Source: Fluviibacter phosphoraccumulans_A
Lineage (GTDB): Bacteria > Pseudomonadota > Gammaproteobacteria > Burkholderiales > Rhodocyclaceae
DNA: 64,000 nucleotides
NCBI GenBank assembly: GCA_036287865.1
Contig: CP126743.1
Span: 744,001 to 808,000 of the forward strand
Reading direction: 5' to 3'
Shown one piece after another: positions 37,466 to 46,090 of this stretch. Each line of letters starts with the position of its first letter. Position 1 is the first letter of the stretch. Under the pieces are notes generated by a model, which had not been told where the DNA came from, made no database searches, and worked only from the letters and a program-made list of their open reading frames with translations. The position numbers and the translations under genes were made by a program.

Positions 37466-38379
37466 TGTCTACGGGGGAGGCACCCCGTTTCCGGCGTCAC
37501 CGGATCCGCCGCGCTTTTGATCGTGCTGCGACAGGGTTTGGTGGGAGTGATTTCCTCTACCGGGAAATGGCTCGTCGTATGGGTGAACGTCTTGAAATGC
37601 TGCGCATCGAGCCTCGGCAGATTCTTGATGCAGGTTGTGGTCTGGGTGCGGATCGTCCGCTGCTCAGCCATCGTTATCCTGAAGCGCAGTGGTTGGGGGT
37701 GGATAGCAGCCAGGCAATGCTGATGGCCGGTCGGCGCGCAGATCTGGCGGCAAGTGGATTTTTCCGTCGACTGCTCAATCAGGGTCGAGGCGCCCAATCT
37801 ATGCGTGTGGGCGCAGATCTCAACGCCCTACCGATTGCTCCTCAATCCATAGATTTCATCTGGTCTAATGCCGCGTTGCACTGGTTGGACGACGTGCCGG
37901 AAACCTTCCAGGAATTTAATCGTGTGTTACGGGTTGGCGGTTTGCTGATGTTTAGTCTATTCGGCCCGGACACCCTCAAGGAGTTGAGTCAGGCAACGCA
38001 AATGGTTGCGTCGGCCATGCGAATTGATCGAACCCAATCGTTTGTTGATATGCATGATGTGGGTGATATGCTGGTCAATAGCAGTTTTTCTGATCCGGTG
38101 ATGGATATGGAAACCTTGACGCTGACTTATACCGATCCTTGGCAGGCGCTACGCGAATTAAAGAAAATGGGTTCCAGTGTGGCAACGTACTTTGTTCCTT
38201 CGGGACTGACGCACAAGCACTTCTGGGATCGGGTGATTGCGCACTGGCCTCGGAATAGTGACGGGCGTTATACGCTGACCTTTGAACTGGTGCAGGGACA
38301 CGCCTGGAAGATGGCGCCAAAGCGGCATGCCGATGGTCGTGCGGTGGTGAACTTTATGCCAAAGCCAAACCGCCGCTAA
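37465..38379 (+). CDS. bioC: Malonyl-ACP O-methyltransferase BioC
   Basis: Methylates malonyl-ACP to begin pimelate assembly for biotin. The 304 residues have SAM motif I ILDAGCGLGADRPLL near 53, the acidic VDSSQAML, and FIWSNAALHWLDDVPETF, which is typical of BioC, then FSLFGPDTLKEL. Its start overlaps the bioB stop as TGATG, so it was built to be translated with bioB. It appears intact although bioB is not. Confidence 0.88.
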   Translation: MSTGEAPRFRRHRIRRAFDRAATGFGGSDFLYREMARRMGERLEMLRIEPRQILDAGCGLGADRPLLSHRYPEAQWLGVDSSQAMLMAGRRADLAASGFFRRLLNQGRGAQSMRVGADLNALPIAPQSIDFIWSNAALHWLDDVPETFQEFNRVLRVGGLLMFSLFGPDTLKELSQATQMVASAMRIDRTQSFVDMHDVGDMLVNSSFSDPVMDMETLTLTYTDPWQALRELKKMGSSVATYFVPSGLTHKHFWDRVIAHWPRNSDGRYTLTFELVQGHAWKMAPKRHADGRAVVNFMPKPNRR

Positions 38380-38383
38380 GCGA

Positions 38384-39280
38384 ATGCGGGATATCTTAGG
38401 GCAACTTGAAGCGGCTTGGTATGCATCGAGCACGGCATCGAAATGCCAAGCGGTAGATGCCTTAATACCGGCCTGCCTGACACTTTCTGATGATTACCGG
38501 TTGCCGGATGAGACCAGCGCAGTGCCTGACTGCAAAGACGTCGGACGACCAGATCAGGTGGTTTGTGTGCCACCCGAGTCGTTGCCGTTTCGCAAGGCCA
38601 CAGATAAGGCTGGGCGAGTCGCTTTGCTGCATGCAATTGCGCACATCGAATTTAATGCCATTAATTTGGTGCTGGATGCTGCCTGGCGTTTCAAAGACCT
38701 GGGTGGTCTCTTTGTGCGGGACTGGATCGGGGTCGCCATTGAAGAGTGTTATCACTTCAAACTGATCGAAAGCCGTTTACAGGCATTGGGTGTTGCTTAT
38801 GGCGATTTGCCAGCGCACGCGGGACTCTGGAATCTCGCCGAACAGACGTCGGAGGATGTGCTGGCACGGATGGCTTTGGTGCCACGTTTAATGGAAGCAC
38901 GTGGGCTTGATGCCATGCCGCCGATTTTTAGAGCCTTTCAAGGCATTGGTGATAAGCCAATGCTGCGGGCGTTGTCTGTGATTGCACGAGATGAAGTCCG
39001 ACATGTTGCTTTGGGAGACGTCTGGTTTCGCCAGATTTGCAAAGCGCAAGCATTAACCGTTTCGGACACCTATCAATCACTGATTGCCACCTATGGCGCG
39101 CCTAGGCCAAGGCCACCCTTGAATAAAGCGGCAATAAAAAAGGGCAGCACCCAGGCTGCCCTTTTTCTGGTCAAAGACCGAATTACTGACGCAGACCGGC
39201 AGCGTATTCAGCAACGGCAGCTATTTGCGGATCGGTCATCTTGGCAGCGATCGTGCGCATCACGGCTTCCGGATCGTTAG
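38384..39280 (+). CDS. DUF455 ferritin-like protein, C-terminus doubtful
   Basis: Ferritin-like four-helix protein of unknown function. Likely metal ligands are in AHIEFNAINLVLD, AIEECYHFKLIESRL and ARDEVRHVALGD. The frame follows the family to PRPRPPLNKAA near residue 248, where relatives have only another 10-15 residues. This frame instead reads through a perfect terminator hairpin (39137-39166) and about 100 bp antisense to the cytochrome gene. The last 45 or so residues are therefore probably not native, and a small deletion near 39130 may have removed the true end. Confidence 0.7.
   Translation: MRDILGQLEAAWYASSTASKCQAVDALIPACLTLSDDYRLPDETSAVPDCKDVGRPDQVVCVPPESLPFRKATDKAGRVALLHAIAHIEFNAINLVLDAAWRFKDLGGLFVRDWIGVAIEECYHFKLIESRLQALGVAYGDLPAHAGLWNLAEQTSEDVLARMALVPRLMEARGLDAMPPIFRAFQGIGDKPMLRALSVIARDEVRHVALGDVWFRQICKAQALTVSDTYQSLIATYGAPRPRPPLNKAAIKKGSTQAALFLVKDRITDADRQRIQQRQLFADRSSWQRSCASRLPDR
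39137..39166. terminator. Bidirectional rho-independent terminator
   Basis: AAAAAGGGCAGC (39137-39148) pairs perfectly with GCTGCCCTTTTT (39155-39166) around a 6-nt loop. Runs of A and T on both sides let it end both the DUF455 transcript and the cytochrome c transcript coming the other way. Confidence 0.85.
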
Positions 39281-39836
39281 CACGGGTGCCTTCGCGGAAC
39301 TGCTTCAACTGGGTGACGACATAGTCAGGATGTTGGCCAGCAAGTGATGGGTACTGGGCTGACAGACCGCCACCAGCAACACCATGACAGCCGGCACAGG
39401 CAGGGATGCCCTTCTTGATGTCGCCGGCGCGCCACAGTTTACGACCTTCAGTGACGAGCTTCTCATCCTTGGCAACGTCTGGCTTCAGCGTTTGCTTCGA
39501 GAAATACTGTGCTAGTGCCTTCATTTCAGCTTCCGACAGCAGTGCTGCCATGCCGTTCATGACAGCATTCTGGCGTAGGGCTGGCTTGCCATCGGCACCG
39601 GCTTTGAAGTTATTGAGTTGCTTGAGCAGGTAGGAGGCATGCTGACCAGCCAGACTTGGGTTGACTGGAATGCTGCTGTTGCCATCGGCACCGTGACAGG
39701 CGGCGCACACGTTTTTAGCGACAGCGGCAGCATCGACGGCTGCTGGGGTATTAGCGGCAGCCGGGGCTGCGGGCTCAGCAGCCAGTGACAGGGCACTGAC
39801 GGAACACATCAGGGCGAATGCGACAGCACGAATCAT
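39183..39836 (-). CDS. Dihaem cytochrome c4
   Basis: Periplasmic electron carrier of 217 residues with a signal peptide (about 1-20, cut near SLAAE), an Ala/Pro linker, and two c-type haem sites, CAACH near 44 and CAGCH near 147. The two halves repeat the block SLAGQH, typical of cytochrome c4, which passes electrons to terminal oxidases. ATG 39836 sits 7 nt after AGGAG and is preferred to a GTG two codons upstream. Confidence 0.92.
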   Translation of the reverse strand: MIRAVAFALMCSVSALSLAAEPAAPAAANTPAAVDAAAVAKNVCAACHGADGNSSIPVNPSLAGQHASYLLKQLNNFKAGADGKPALRQNAVMNGMAALLSEAEMKALAQYFSKQTLKPDVAKDEKLVTEGRKLWRAGDIKKGIPACAGCHGVAGGGLSAQYPSLAGQHPDYVVTQLKQFREGTRANDPEAVMRTIAAKMTDPQIAAVAEYAAGLRQ

Positions 39837-40041
39837 GTCCACACTCCTAGTAGGAATAATGCGATTCCTTAAGAACCGCAGGGTAATTAGCCGATTAAGG
39901 CTGTTATTCTAATACAACCTGAACGAGGCGTACTGTGTCTAATTCCCAAACTTTGAAATCTCCTGCTAAAACTGCTCCGAAAGGATTGCCTAAAAAAAGG
40001 CAAATCCAGTCAAAAGAACTGAAAATGCCAACAGTTCAGCC

Positions 40042-40737
40042 GTGACCCCACCTAAAAACCCGGGGCACGCCCATCCTTTTCCGCGCACGGAATTTCTGAC
40101 AACGGTGGCCAGCTTGCGCGATACGCCGGGGGATGCCGTGGCTGAGGTGGCATTTGTTGGGCGTTCAAACGCCGGTAAATCATCGGCCATTAATACGCTG
40201 GCCGGAAAAACCCGATTGGCCTACGTCTCCAAAACGCCGGGGCGCACCCAGCATCTGAATTATTTTTCAGTGGCGCCTGATCGCTACTTCGTGGATTTGC
40301 CGGGCTATGGATTTGCCAAGGTGCCAGAAGATGTTCGCAAACAGTGGGATACGCTGCTCGGACCTTATTTGCAGACCCGAGAACAACTCAAAGGCTTGGT
40401 CGTGATCATGGATAGCCGCAGACCCCTGACCGAGATGGATTGGCAAATGCTGGAATGGTTTGCGCCGACCGGGCGGTCGGTTCATGTGTTGCTCTCCAAG
40501 GCCGATAAATTGAGTCGACAGGAACAGACGAAAACCTTGCGTCAGGTTAAAGCAGATTTAGCGGAATTGGGTTGTCCGGTCAGCGTGCAACTGTTTTCCA
40601 GTCTTAAACGCGCGGGTGTTGCCGAGGCCGCAACGGTGCTTAAAAACTGGCTCGGCTTGTGCGAAAATTCAACGAATGACGCAGGTGAAGAGGCTCAGCC
40701 TGCGCTGTCTCAAGTGAAAGAAAACTATGTCATCTAA
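40042..40737 (+). CDS. engB: Ribosome biogenesis GTPase EngB (YihA)
   Basis: GTPase of 231 residues. G1 is GRSNAGKSS, G3 is DLPGYGFAK, and SKADKL is G4; PGRTQHLNYF is the switch region. The GTG at 40042 lacks a ribosome binding site. A GTG at 39935 with GAGG 6 nt before it opens a basic 36-codon frame that ends on this GTG. Adding one A to the A7 run at 39992-39998 would fuse that stretch in frame. The real protein may thus have about 36 more N-terminal residues and the window a one-base error. The stop overlaps hemB by 11 bp. Confidence 0.88.
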   Translation: MTPPKNPGHAHPFPRTEFLTTVASLRDTPGDAVAEVAFVGRSNAGKSSAINTLAGKTRLAYVSKTPGRTQHLNYFSVAPDRYFVDLPGYGFAKVPEDVRKQWDTLLGPYLQTREQLKGLVVIMDSRRPLTEMDWQMLEWFAPTGRSVHVLLSKADKLSRQEQTKTLRQVKADLAELGCPVSVQLFSSLKRAGVAEAATVLKNWLGLCENSTNDAGEEAQPALSQVKENYVI

Positions 40738-41734
40738 TTCAGCTTTCCCTCTGGTGCGTCCGCGTCGTGTAAGGGCAGATGAAGCGACGCGCAGACTCGT
40801 GCGTGAACATCATCTGACGGTCGATGATCTGATATACCCCGTATTTGTCCGGGAAGGTTCAGGCCTTATAGAGGCGGTAAGCTCCATGCCCGGCGTCAAT
40901 CGTTACTCACCGGATACCTTGCTAGTGCATCTGGAAGAAGTGGTGGCACTGGATATACCGGCAGTTGCACTGTTTCCGGTGATTGATGTCTCGCTAAAGA
41001 CGCTAGATGGTGCTGAAGCAGCGAATCCAGAGGGTTTGGTGCCTCGGGTGGTCAAGGCCATCAAACAGAAATTCCCAGAGCTGCTGGTGATCGCTGACGT
41101 CGCACTGGATCCTTATACCTCGCATGTGCAGGATGGCATTATTGATGGCGATGGGTACGTGCTGAATGATGTCACTCTCGACATGTTGGTGAAGCAAGCC
41201 GTGATGCAGGCGGGTGCAGGTGTCGATATGGTGGCGCCTTCCGACATGATGGACGGGCGTATCGGTCGCATTCGTACCGTGCTGGAAGCGGCCGGCCACG
41301 TGAATACGCGCATCATGGCCTATAGCGCCAAATATGCTTCTGCGTTTTACGGACCATTTCGTGATGCAGTGGGTTCGGCCGGGCAGTTGGGTAAGAGCAA
41401 TAAAATGACGTATCAAATGGATTCGGCAAACTCTAACGAGGCGCTGCACGAAGTGGCGCTGGATCTGGCCGAAGGTGCGGACATTGTGATGATTAAACCG
41501 GGTATGCCGTACCTGGATATTGTGCGGCGGATCAAGGATGAGTTTTCCCGTCCGACGGCGGTGTATCAGGTCAGTGGTGAATATGCGATGCTAAAAGCCG
41601 CGGCGCAGAATGGCTGGCTGGATGAGCAGAAAGTTGTCATGGAAAGCATGCTCGGCTTTAAGCGTGCCGGCGCCGATATGATTCTGACTTACTTTGCACC
41701 GCAGGTTGCGCGTTGGCTCCAGCCGGCTAAATAG
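40727..41734 (+). CDS. hemB: Delta-aminolevulinic acid dehydratase
   Basis: Condenses two 5-aminolevulinates to porphobilinogen. The 335 residues show lysines of MAYSAKYASAFYGPF (near 205) and MIKPGMPYLD (near 257), the second forming the Schiff base. ALDPYTSHVQDG lacks the cysteines of the zinc site, so it is of the magnesium-type group. The start overlaps the end of engB. The last 46 bp overlap the convergent HAD gene. Confidence 0.96.
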   Translation: MSSNSAFPLVRPRRVRADEATRRLVREHHLTVDDLIYPVFVREGSGLIEAVSSMPGVNRYSPDTLLVHLEEVVALDIPAVALFPVIDVSLKTLDGAEAANPEGLVPRVVKAIKQKFPELLVIADVALDPYTSHVQDGIIDGDGYVLNDVTLDMLVKQAVMQAGAGVDMVAPSDMMDGRIGRIRTVLEAAGHVNTRIMAYSAKYASAFYGPFRDAVGSAGQLGKSNKMTYQMDSANSNEALHEVALDLAEGADIVMIKPGMPYLDIVRRIKDEFSRPTAVYQVSGEYAMLKAAAQNGWLDEQKVVMESMLGFKRAGADMILTYFAPQVARWLQPAK

Positions 41735-42353
41735 CGTAAGTCGGTGATGTTGCGCAGCTTGTGGTCTACCCATGGGCTGTTGCGGAGCGATCGCGTTATC
41801 CAGAGTGTGTGCATGCCGAGCCGTTTAGCCATGACCAGGTTGGGTAGGCTATCCTCAATCATGATGGCCTGACTCGGTTGAATTCGTTCTTTTTGTAGCA
41901 GCTTTAGGAAACCGCTACGTAGTGGTTTGGGTTGAAAGCCGAAGGACTTAACCGTATAAATGGCATCAAATAAAGGCAAGAGCCCTGTGAGGGCTAATAC
42001 GTCGTGCGTGTACGTCCGTGGCGCATTAGAGAAGATGATGCGTCGGCCTGGCAGCTGCTTTAACGTATGAGCCAGTGCCGGGGCGGTAATAATCAGCGAA
42101 CCCAGATTCTCGAAATTATGTGTTTCGGCCAGAAAGTGATTCGGGTCGATGCCATGGTGGCGAATTGACCCGAGTAAGGTTGCGCCATAGTGTTGCCAAT
42201 AATGCTGGCGCAGGGCTGTTGCCTCGGCGTAATCGAGCGACAGGTGCCGCTCGATTACGCCGTCATTGCCCGGTTGATATGCGGAAAAATGTGTGGTGTT
42301 GCATGGTGTAGGGTGTCATCAAGATCGAACACCCACACCGGGGCTTTGGCCAT
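41689..42353 (-). pseudogene. HAD-type pyrimidine 5'-nucleotidase gene, frameshifted
   Basis: The first frame (ATG 42353) reads VWVFDLDDTLHHATPHIFPH and INRAMTA, then hits TAA at 42257-42255. The frame one base over continues IERHLSLDYAEATALRQHYW, FSNAPRTYTHDVL, FGFQPKP and MIEDSLPNLVMAKRLG with no other break to 41689. One missing base in a tyrosine codon explains it. The motifs (DxDxT, SNA, lysine, ED) are those of Sdt1/YjjG-like nucleotidases usually found beside argB. It lies 7 bp after the argB stop. Confidence 0.85.
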
Positions 42354-42360
42354 CGCCTGC

Positions 42361-43254
42361 TTAGGCAGATTTGATCATGGTGCCTACGCCGTGCTGGGTC
42401 AGGATCTCCAGCAGCAATGCATGAGGGACGCGACCATCAATAATGTGTACCCCCTTCACGCCATTACGTGCGGCATCTAGGGCTGACGAAATTTTTGGCA
42501 GCATGCCGCCAGATAGGGTGCCATCAGCCACCATGTCATCGATGTCGCGAGGCGTCAGCCCAGTGAGCAGGTTGCCGTCTTTATCGAACACGCCCGGTGT
42601 ATTAGTCAGCAATACCAGTTTCTCGGCGCCCAGTACTTCAGCCATTTTGCCGGCAACAACGTCAGCGTTGATGTTATAGGTCTGGCCATCGGGTCCGAAT
42701 CCGATGGGAGCAATCACAGGAATGAAAGCGCCAGAGACCAGGTGATGAACGATAGATGGATCAATTTGCTGGATATCACCAACCAGACCGATATCGAGCA
42801 GTTCAGCCGGGTTGCCATGCTTAGGCAACATCAGTTTTTTGGCACGGATGAGGCCAGCGTCTTTACCTGTTAGGCCAACCGCCTTGCCGCCGTTCTGATT
42901 GATCAGGCCGACGATATCCTTGTTAACCTCGCCGCCCAGCACCATCTCGACAATGCGCATAGTTTCCGCGTCGGTAACACGCATACCCTGGATGAATTCA
43001 CCCTTTTTACCCACCTGGGTGAGCATTTGCTCGATCTGTGGACCTCCACCATGAACCATGACCGGGTTTAGGCCAACCAGTTTAAGCAGTACGACATCGT
43101 TGGCAAAAGATTGCTTGAGGCGTTCTTCTGTCATGGCGTTGCCGCCGTATTTCACAACAATGGTTTTGCCATGAAAGCGTTTCAGATAGGGCAATGCCTC
43201 GGCAAGCACCTTGGCTTCGAGAGCGATGTTTTCGTGCGGTTGAGCGATGGTCAT
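42361..43254 (-). CDS. argB: Acetylglutamate kinase
   Basis: Second step of arginine synthesis. The 297 residues of this amino acid kinase show KTIVVKYGGNAM with the ATP-binding lysine, VHGGGPQIEQML, GVDVAGKMAE-like NINADVVAGKMAEVL and a C-terminal GVGTM. The nearby frameshifted nucleotidase gene follows at 7 bp. No other arg gene is near. Confidence 0.96.
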   Translation of the reverse strand: MTIAQPHENIALEAKVLAEALPYLKRFHGKTIVVKYGGNAMTEERLKQSFANDVVLLKLVGLNPVMVHGGGPQIEQMLTQVGKKGEFIQGMRVTDAETMRIVEMVLGGEVNKDIVGLINQNGGKAVGLTGKDAGLIRAKKLMLPKHGNPAELLDIGLVGDIQQIDPSIVHHLVSGAFIPVIAPIGFGPDGQTYNINADVVAGKMAEVLGAEKLVLLTNTPGVFDKDGNLLTGLTPRDIDDMVADGTLSGGMLPKISSALDAARNGVKGVHIIDGRVPHALLLEILTQHGVGTMIKSA

Positions 43255-43329
43255 ATCGATTCCGTCGGTCAGAAATAATTAGGGGATGGCGGCGATTGTA
43301 GCGAGCCAGAGGATGATCGCAAAGCCATA

Positions 43330-43776
43330 TCAGGAAGATTTATAGAGGATTGCAAGAATGGCATCACGATTACTTGCTGAAAAGCAGGCTTCGGCCGCTT
43401 CCTGTGCAGGCACCCAGCGCCATGCGCGGTGCTCGGCTGGCGACAAGTGTATATCGCAGGTGTTTGGCAGGCAGAGGGAAAATACCCGTTCTCGATTATG
43501 CGTCACCTCGGGTGCATAGCGGTGACGCCATTCAGGCATGATTTCGTAGACATTCTCACCGGGCCAGGCTTGAAACGCTGATGAGTCAAGCTGTATACCA
43601 GTTTCCTCGGCCACTTCACGGCAGGCGGTCTCGATAAAAGATTCAGCCCCTTCGCGGCTCCCGGTAACCGATTGCCAATAGCCAGGGTGTTTTGCGCGTT
43701 CCAGGAGCAACACCTGCAAATCAGGGGTGTAAATGACCACCAGTACAGATTCGGGACGTTTAAATCCTTTGGTCAC
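43330..43776 (-). CDS. nudB: Dihydroneopterin triphosphate pyrophosphatase (Nudix)
   Basis: Nudix hydrolase of 148 residues for an early folate step. The Nudix box is visible as GSREGAESF with REVAEETG, and FKRPESVLVVIYT and ERAKHPGYWQSVTGS match the NudB group. GTG 43776, 5 nt past the barstar stop, is the best start. The longer frame to 43863 lies wholly inside the barstar gene. No strong ribosome binding site is seen, so coupling to the upstream gene is likely. Confidence 0.85.
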   Translation of the reverse strand: MTKGFKRPESVLVVIYTPDLQVLLLERAKHPGYWQSVTGSREGAESFIETACREVAEETGIQLDSSAFQAWPGENVYEIMPEWRHRYAPEVTHNRERVFSLCLPNTCDIHLSPAEHRAWRWVPAQEAAEACFSASNRDAILAILYKSS

Positions 43777-43781
43777 TGGAT

Positions 43782-44225
43782 TCAACCAATCATCGGCAAT
43801 AGGGCGATACCATCGCCGCGTAGCCCTATAAAAGCCCAGAAGGGCACTTCCTGTGCTTGCCAATGATGGTTGGCAGCCTGGAAGGATTCCAGCAGCTTTT
43901 GTATGCCAGTTGGGTCTGAAGCAATCAGATTGTCGGCATCTTCAATGAGCAACACATAGCCGTTAGCCGGCAGCCAGGAAAAATCACTCAGCATTTCTGC
44001 CAGCTCATCGAGGTGGGTGCCTTCATGGGCCGGGCACTGGGTTGCTTTAGTGAGCGTCGCCAGTGCCTCAGCCATTCGAGGTGTTTCTTTGAGCGGTATA
44101 CGAATTAGCTGCAGATCTGCCTGGGCGCAAGCGTCTGGCAGGGCATCCATGCCGCCGGGCGCCAGATGGTAAACGCCCGCCCGCTCGAAATCTTCGAGCA
44201 GACGGGCGAATGCTGTCGGGTTCAC
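43782..44225 (-). CDS. Barstar-family protein
   Basis: Protein of 147 residues. Its second half matches the barstar (barnase inhibitor) fold: LDELAEMLSDFSWLPANGYVL is split around the key Leu-Ser-Asp, then LLIEDADNLIA and a C-terminal WQAQEVPFWAFIGL. The first 55 residues are a helical extension. Barstar-like proteins inhibit secreted RNases, but no ribonuclease partner is encoded in the window. It sits between aspS and nudB in one direction, so it behaves like a housekeeping operon member. The start is GTG. Confidence 0.8.
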   Translation of the reverse strand: MNPTAFARLLEDFERAGVYHLAPGGMDALPDACAQADLQLIRIPLKETPRMAEALATLTKATQCPAHEGTHLDELAEMLSDFSWLPANGYVLLIEDADNLIASDPTGIQKLLESFQAANHHWQAQEVPFWAFIGLRGDGIALLPMIG

Positions 44226-44251
44226 GTGATCAGATGTAGCAGTGGTCGTGC

Positions 44252-46060
44252 TTAAGCCGGCGTTTTGCTGTCGGCCGCTGCGGGTTGGGCAACTGGCTGA
44301 CGAAGACGGATATGCAGCTCACGTAGTTGTTTTTCATCAACTGGCGATGGCGCATCGGTCAGTAGACACTGGGCACGCTGTGTTTTCGGGAAAGCGATCA
44401 CATCGCGGATCGACTCGGCACCCGTCATCATGGTGACGATACGATCCAGACCGAAGGCCAGACCACCATGTGGTGGGGCGCCGTACTTCAGTGCATCGAG
44501 CAGGAAGCCAAATTTAAGTTTCTGTTCTTCTTCACCGATACCCAGGGCACTAAACACCTTTTCCTGAACGTCGGCACGGTGGATACGGACGGAACCGCCA
44601 CCGATTTCCCAGCCATTCAGCGCGATATCGTAAGCCTTGGCCAAGCAATTGCCCGGATCGTTGCTCAGCAGATCGATGTGGGCATCTTTCGGGCTAGTGA
44701 GTGGGTGGTGGCAGGCATTCCAGCGTTTGTCATCTTCGTCGTATCCAAACATCGGGAAGTCAACGATCCAGATAGGTGCCCAGACCGTGCCGTTCATGAA
44801 GTTCTTTTCATGACCGATTTTTACACGTAGCGCGCCAAGTGCATCGTTAACGACCTTGGTTTTGTCTGCGCCAAAGAAGATCAGGTCCCCGCTCTGGGCG
44901 CCCGTGCGTTCCAGAATGGTTTTAAGAGCGGTCTCGTGCAGGTTCTTGACGATGGGTGATCGCAAGCCGGTTTCATTGGGTTGCGAGGCATCGTTGACCT
45001 TGATGTAGGCCAGACCCTTGGCACCATAGATGCCGACGAATTTGGTGTATTCGTCGATCTCACCACGCGAGAGCGAAGCACCACCCGGGATGCGCATGGC
45101 GGCCACGCGGCCACCGGTGGTTGCTGGGCCGCTGAAGACCTTAAAGGCTACATCAGCAACCGCATTGGTAACATCGGTCAGCTTCAGGGTCACACGCATG
45201 TCGGGCTTATCTGAGCCAAAGTGTGCCATCGCTTCTGCGTAGGCCATGCGGGGGAACGGGTTTGGCAGATCGACGTCCAGTGCGTCCTTGAAGACATAAC
45301 GGATGAGGCCTTCGGTTAGGCCCATGATCTCTTCTTCGCTTAGGAAAGACGTTTCGATATCGACCTGGGTGAATTCGGGTTGGCGATCGGCACGCAGATC
45401 TTCATCACGGAAACATTTGACGATCTGATAGTAACGATCGAAGCCGGCCACCATGAGCAGTTGTTTGAACAGCTGTGGCGACTGAGGCAGCGCAAAGAAC
45501 TGGCCACCATGAACGCGTGAGGGCACCAGATAGTCACGGGCGCCTTCCGGGGTCGACTTGGTAAGCATTGGGGTTTCGATGTCGATGAAACCATTGTCGT
45601 CGAGATAACGGCGGAATGCGCGGGCAACGCGATAGCGCAGTTGCAGGTTCTTCTGCATGGCCGGGCGGCGGAGATCCATCACACGATGGGTCAGGCGCAC
45701 GGTCTCCGATAGGTGCTCGTCGTCAACCTGGAACGGTGGCGTCACCGAAGGGTTGAGAACTTCGATGTCATGGCACAGCACTTCGATCGCGCCAGAGGCG
45801 AGCGACGTATTTTCTGTGCCAGCAGGACGTGGACGTACTTTGCCAGTGATTTTCAGGCAGAACTCGCCACGAACCGATTCGGCGATATTGAACATGTCGG
45901 CACGATCCGGATCGCACACCACTTGCGCTAGACCAGAGCGGTCACGCAGATCGATAAAGATAACGCCACCATGATCACGGCGACGTTGTGCCCAGCCACA
46001 CAGGGTGACGATCTGTTCATTCAGCGAAGGATTGAGGTCGCTACAGTAGTGAGTACGCAT
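44252..46060 (-). CDS. aspS: Aspartyl-tRNA synthetase
   Basis: Class IIb synthetase of 602 residues. It has an N-terminal OB anticodon-binding domain (CGWAQRRRDHGGVIFIDLRD), motif 2 FRDEDLRADRQPEFTQ, the bacterial GAD insertion (about 290-420) and motif 3 GGLAFGLDRIVTMM. Proteins of this length with the GAD domain are common in bacteria. Where asparagine synthesis runs through tRNA, such AspRS can be non-discriminating; no gatCAB is present here to judge. It lies 30 bp after the DUF502 gene. Confidence 0.97.
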   Translation of the reverse strand: MRTHYCSDLNPSLNEQIVTLCGWAQRRRDHGGVIFIDLRDRSGLAQVVCDPDRADMFNIAESVRGEFCLKITGKVRPRPAGTENTSLASGAIEVLCHDIEVLNPSVTPPFQVDDEHLSETVRLTHRVMDLRRPAMQKNLQLRYRVARAFRRYLDDNGFIDIETPMLTKSTPEGARDYLVPSRVHGGQFFALPQSPQLFKQLLMVAGFDRYYQIVKCFRDEDLRADRQPEFTQVDIETSFLSEEEIMGLTEGLIRYVFKDALDVDLPNPFPRMAYAEAMAHFGSDKPDMRVTLKLTDVTNAVADVAFKVFSGPATTGGRVAAMRIPGGASLSRGEIDEYTKFVGIYGAKGLAYIKVNDASQPNETGLRSPIVKNLHETALKTILERTGAQSGDLIFFGADKTKVVNDALGALRVKIGHEKNFMNGTVWAPIWIVDFPMFGYDEDDKRWNACHHPLTSPKDAHIDLLSNDPGNCLAKAYDIALNGWEIGGGSVRIHRADVQEKVFSALGIGEEEQKLKFGFLLDALKYGAPPHGGLAFGLDRIVTMMTGAESIRDVIAFPKTQRAQCLLTDAPSPVDEKQLRELHIRLRQPVAQPAAADSKTPA

Positions 46061-46090
46061 GAGGTGTCTTGCTTTTCTTCAGGGTGGAAA

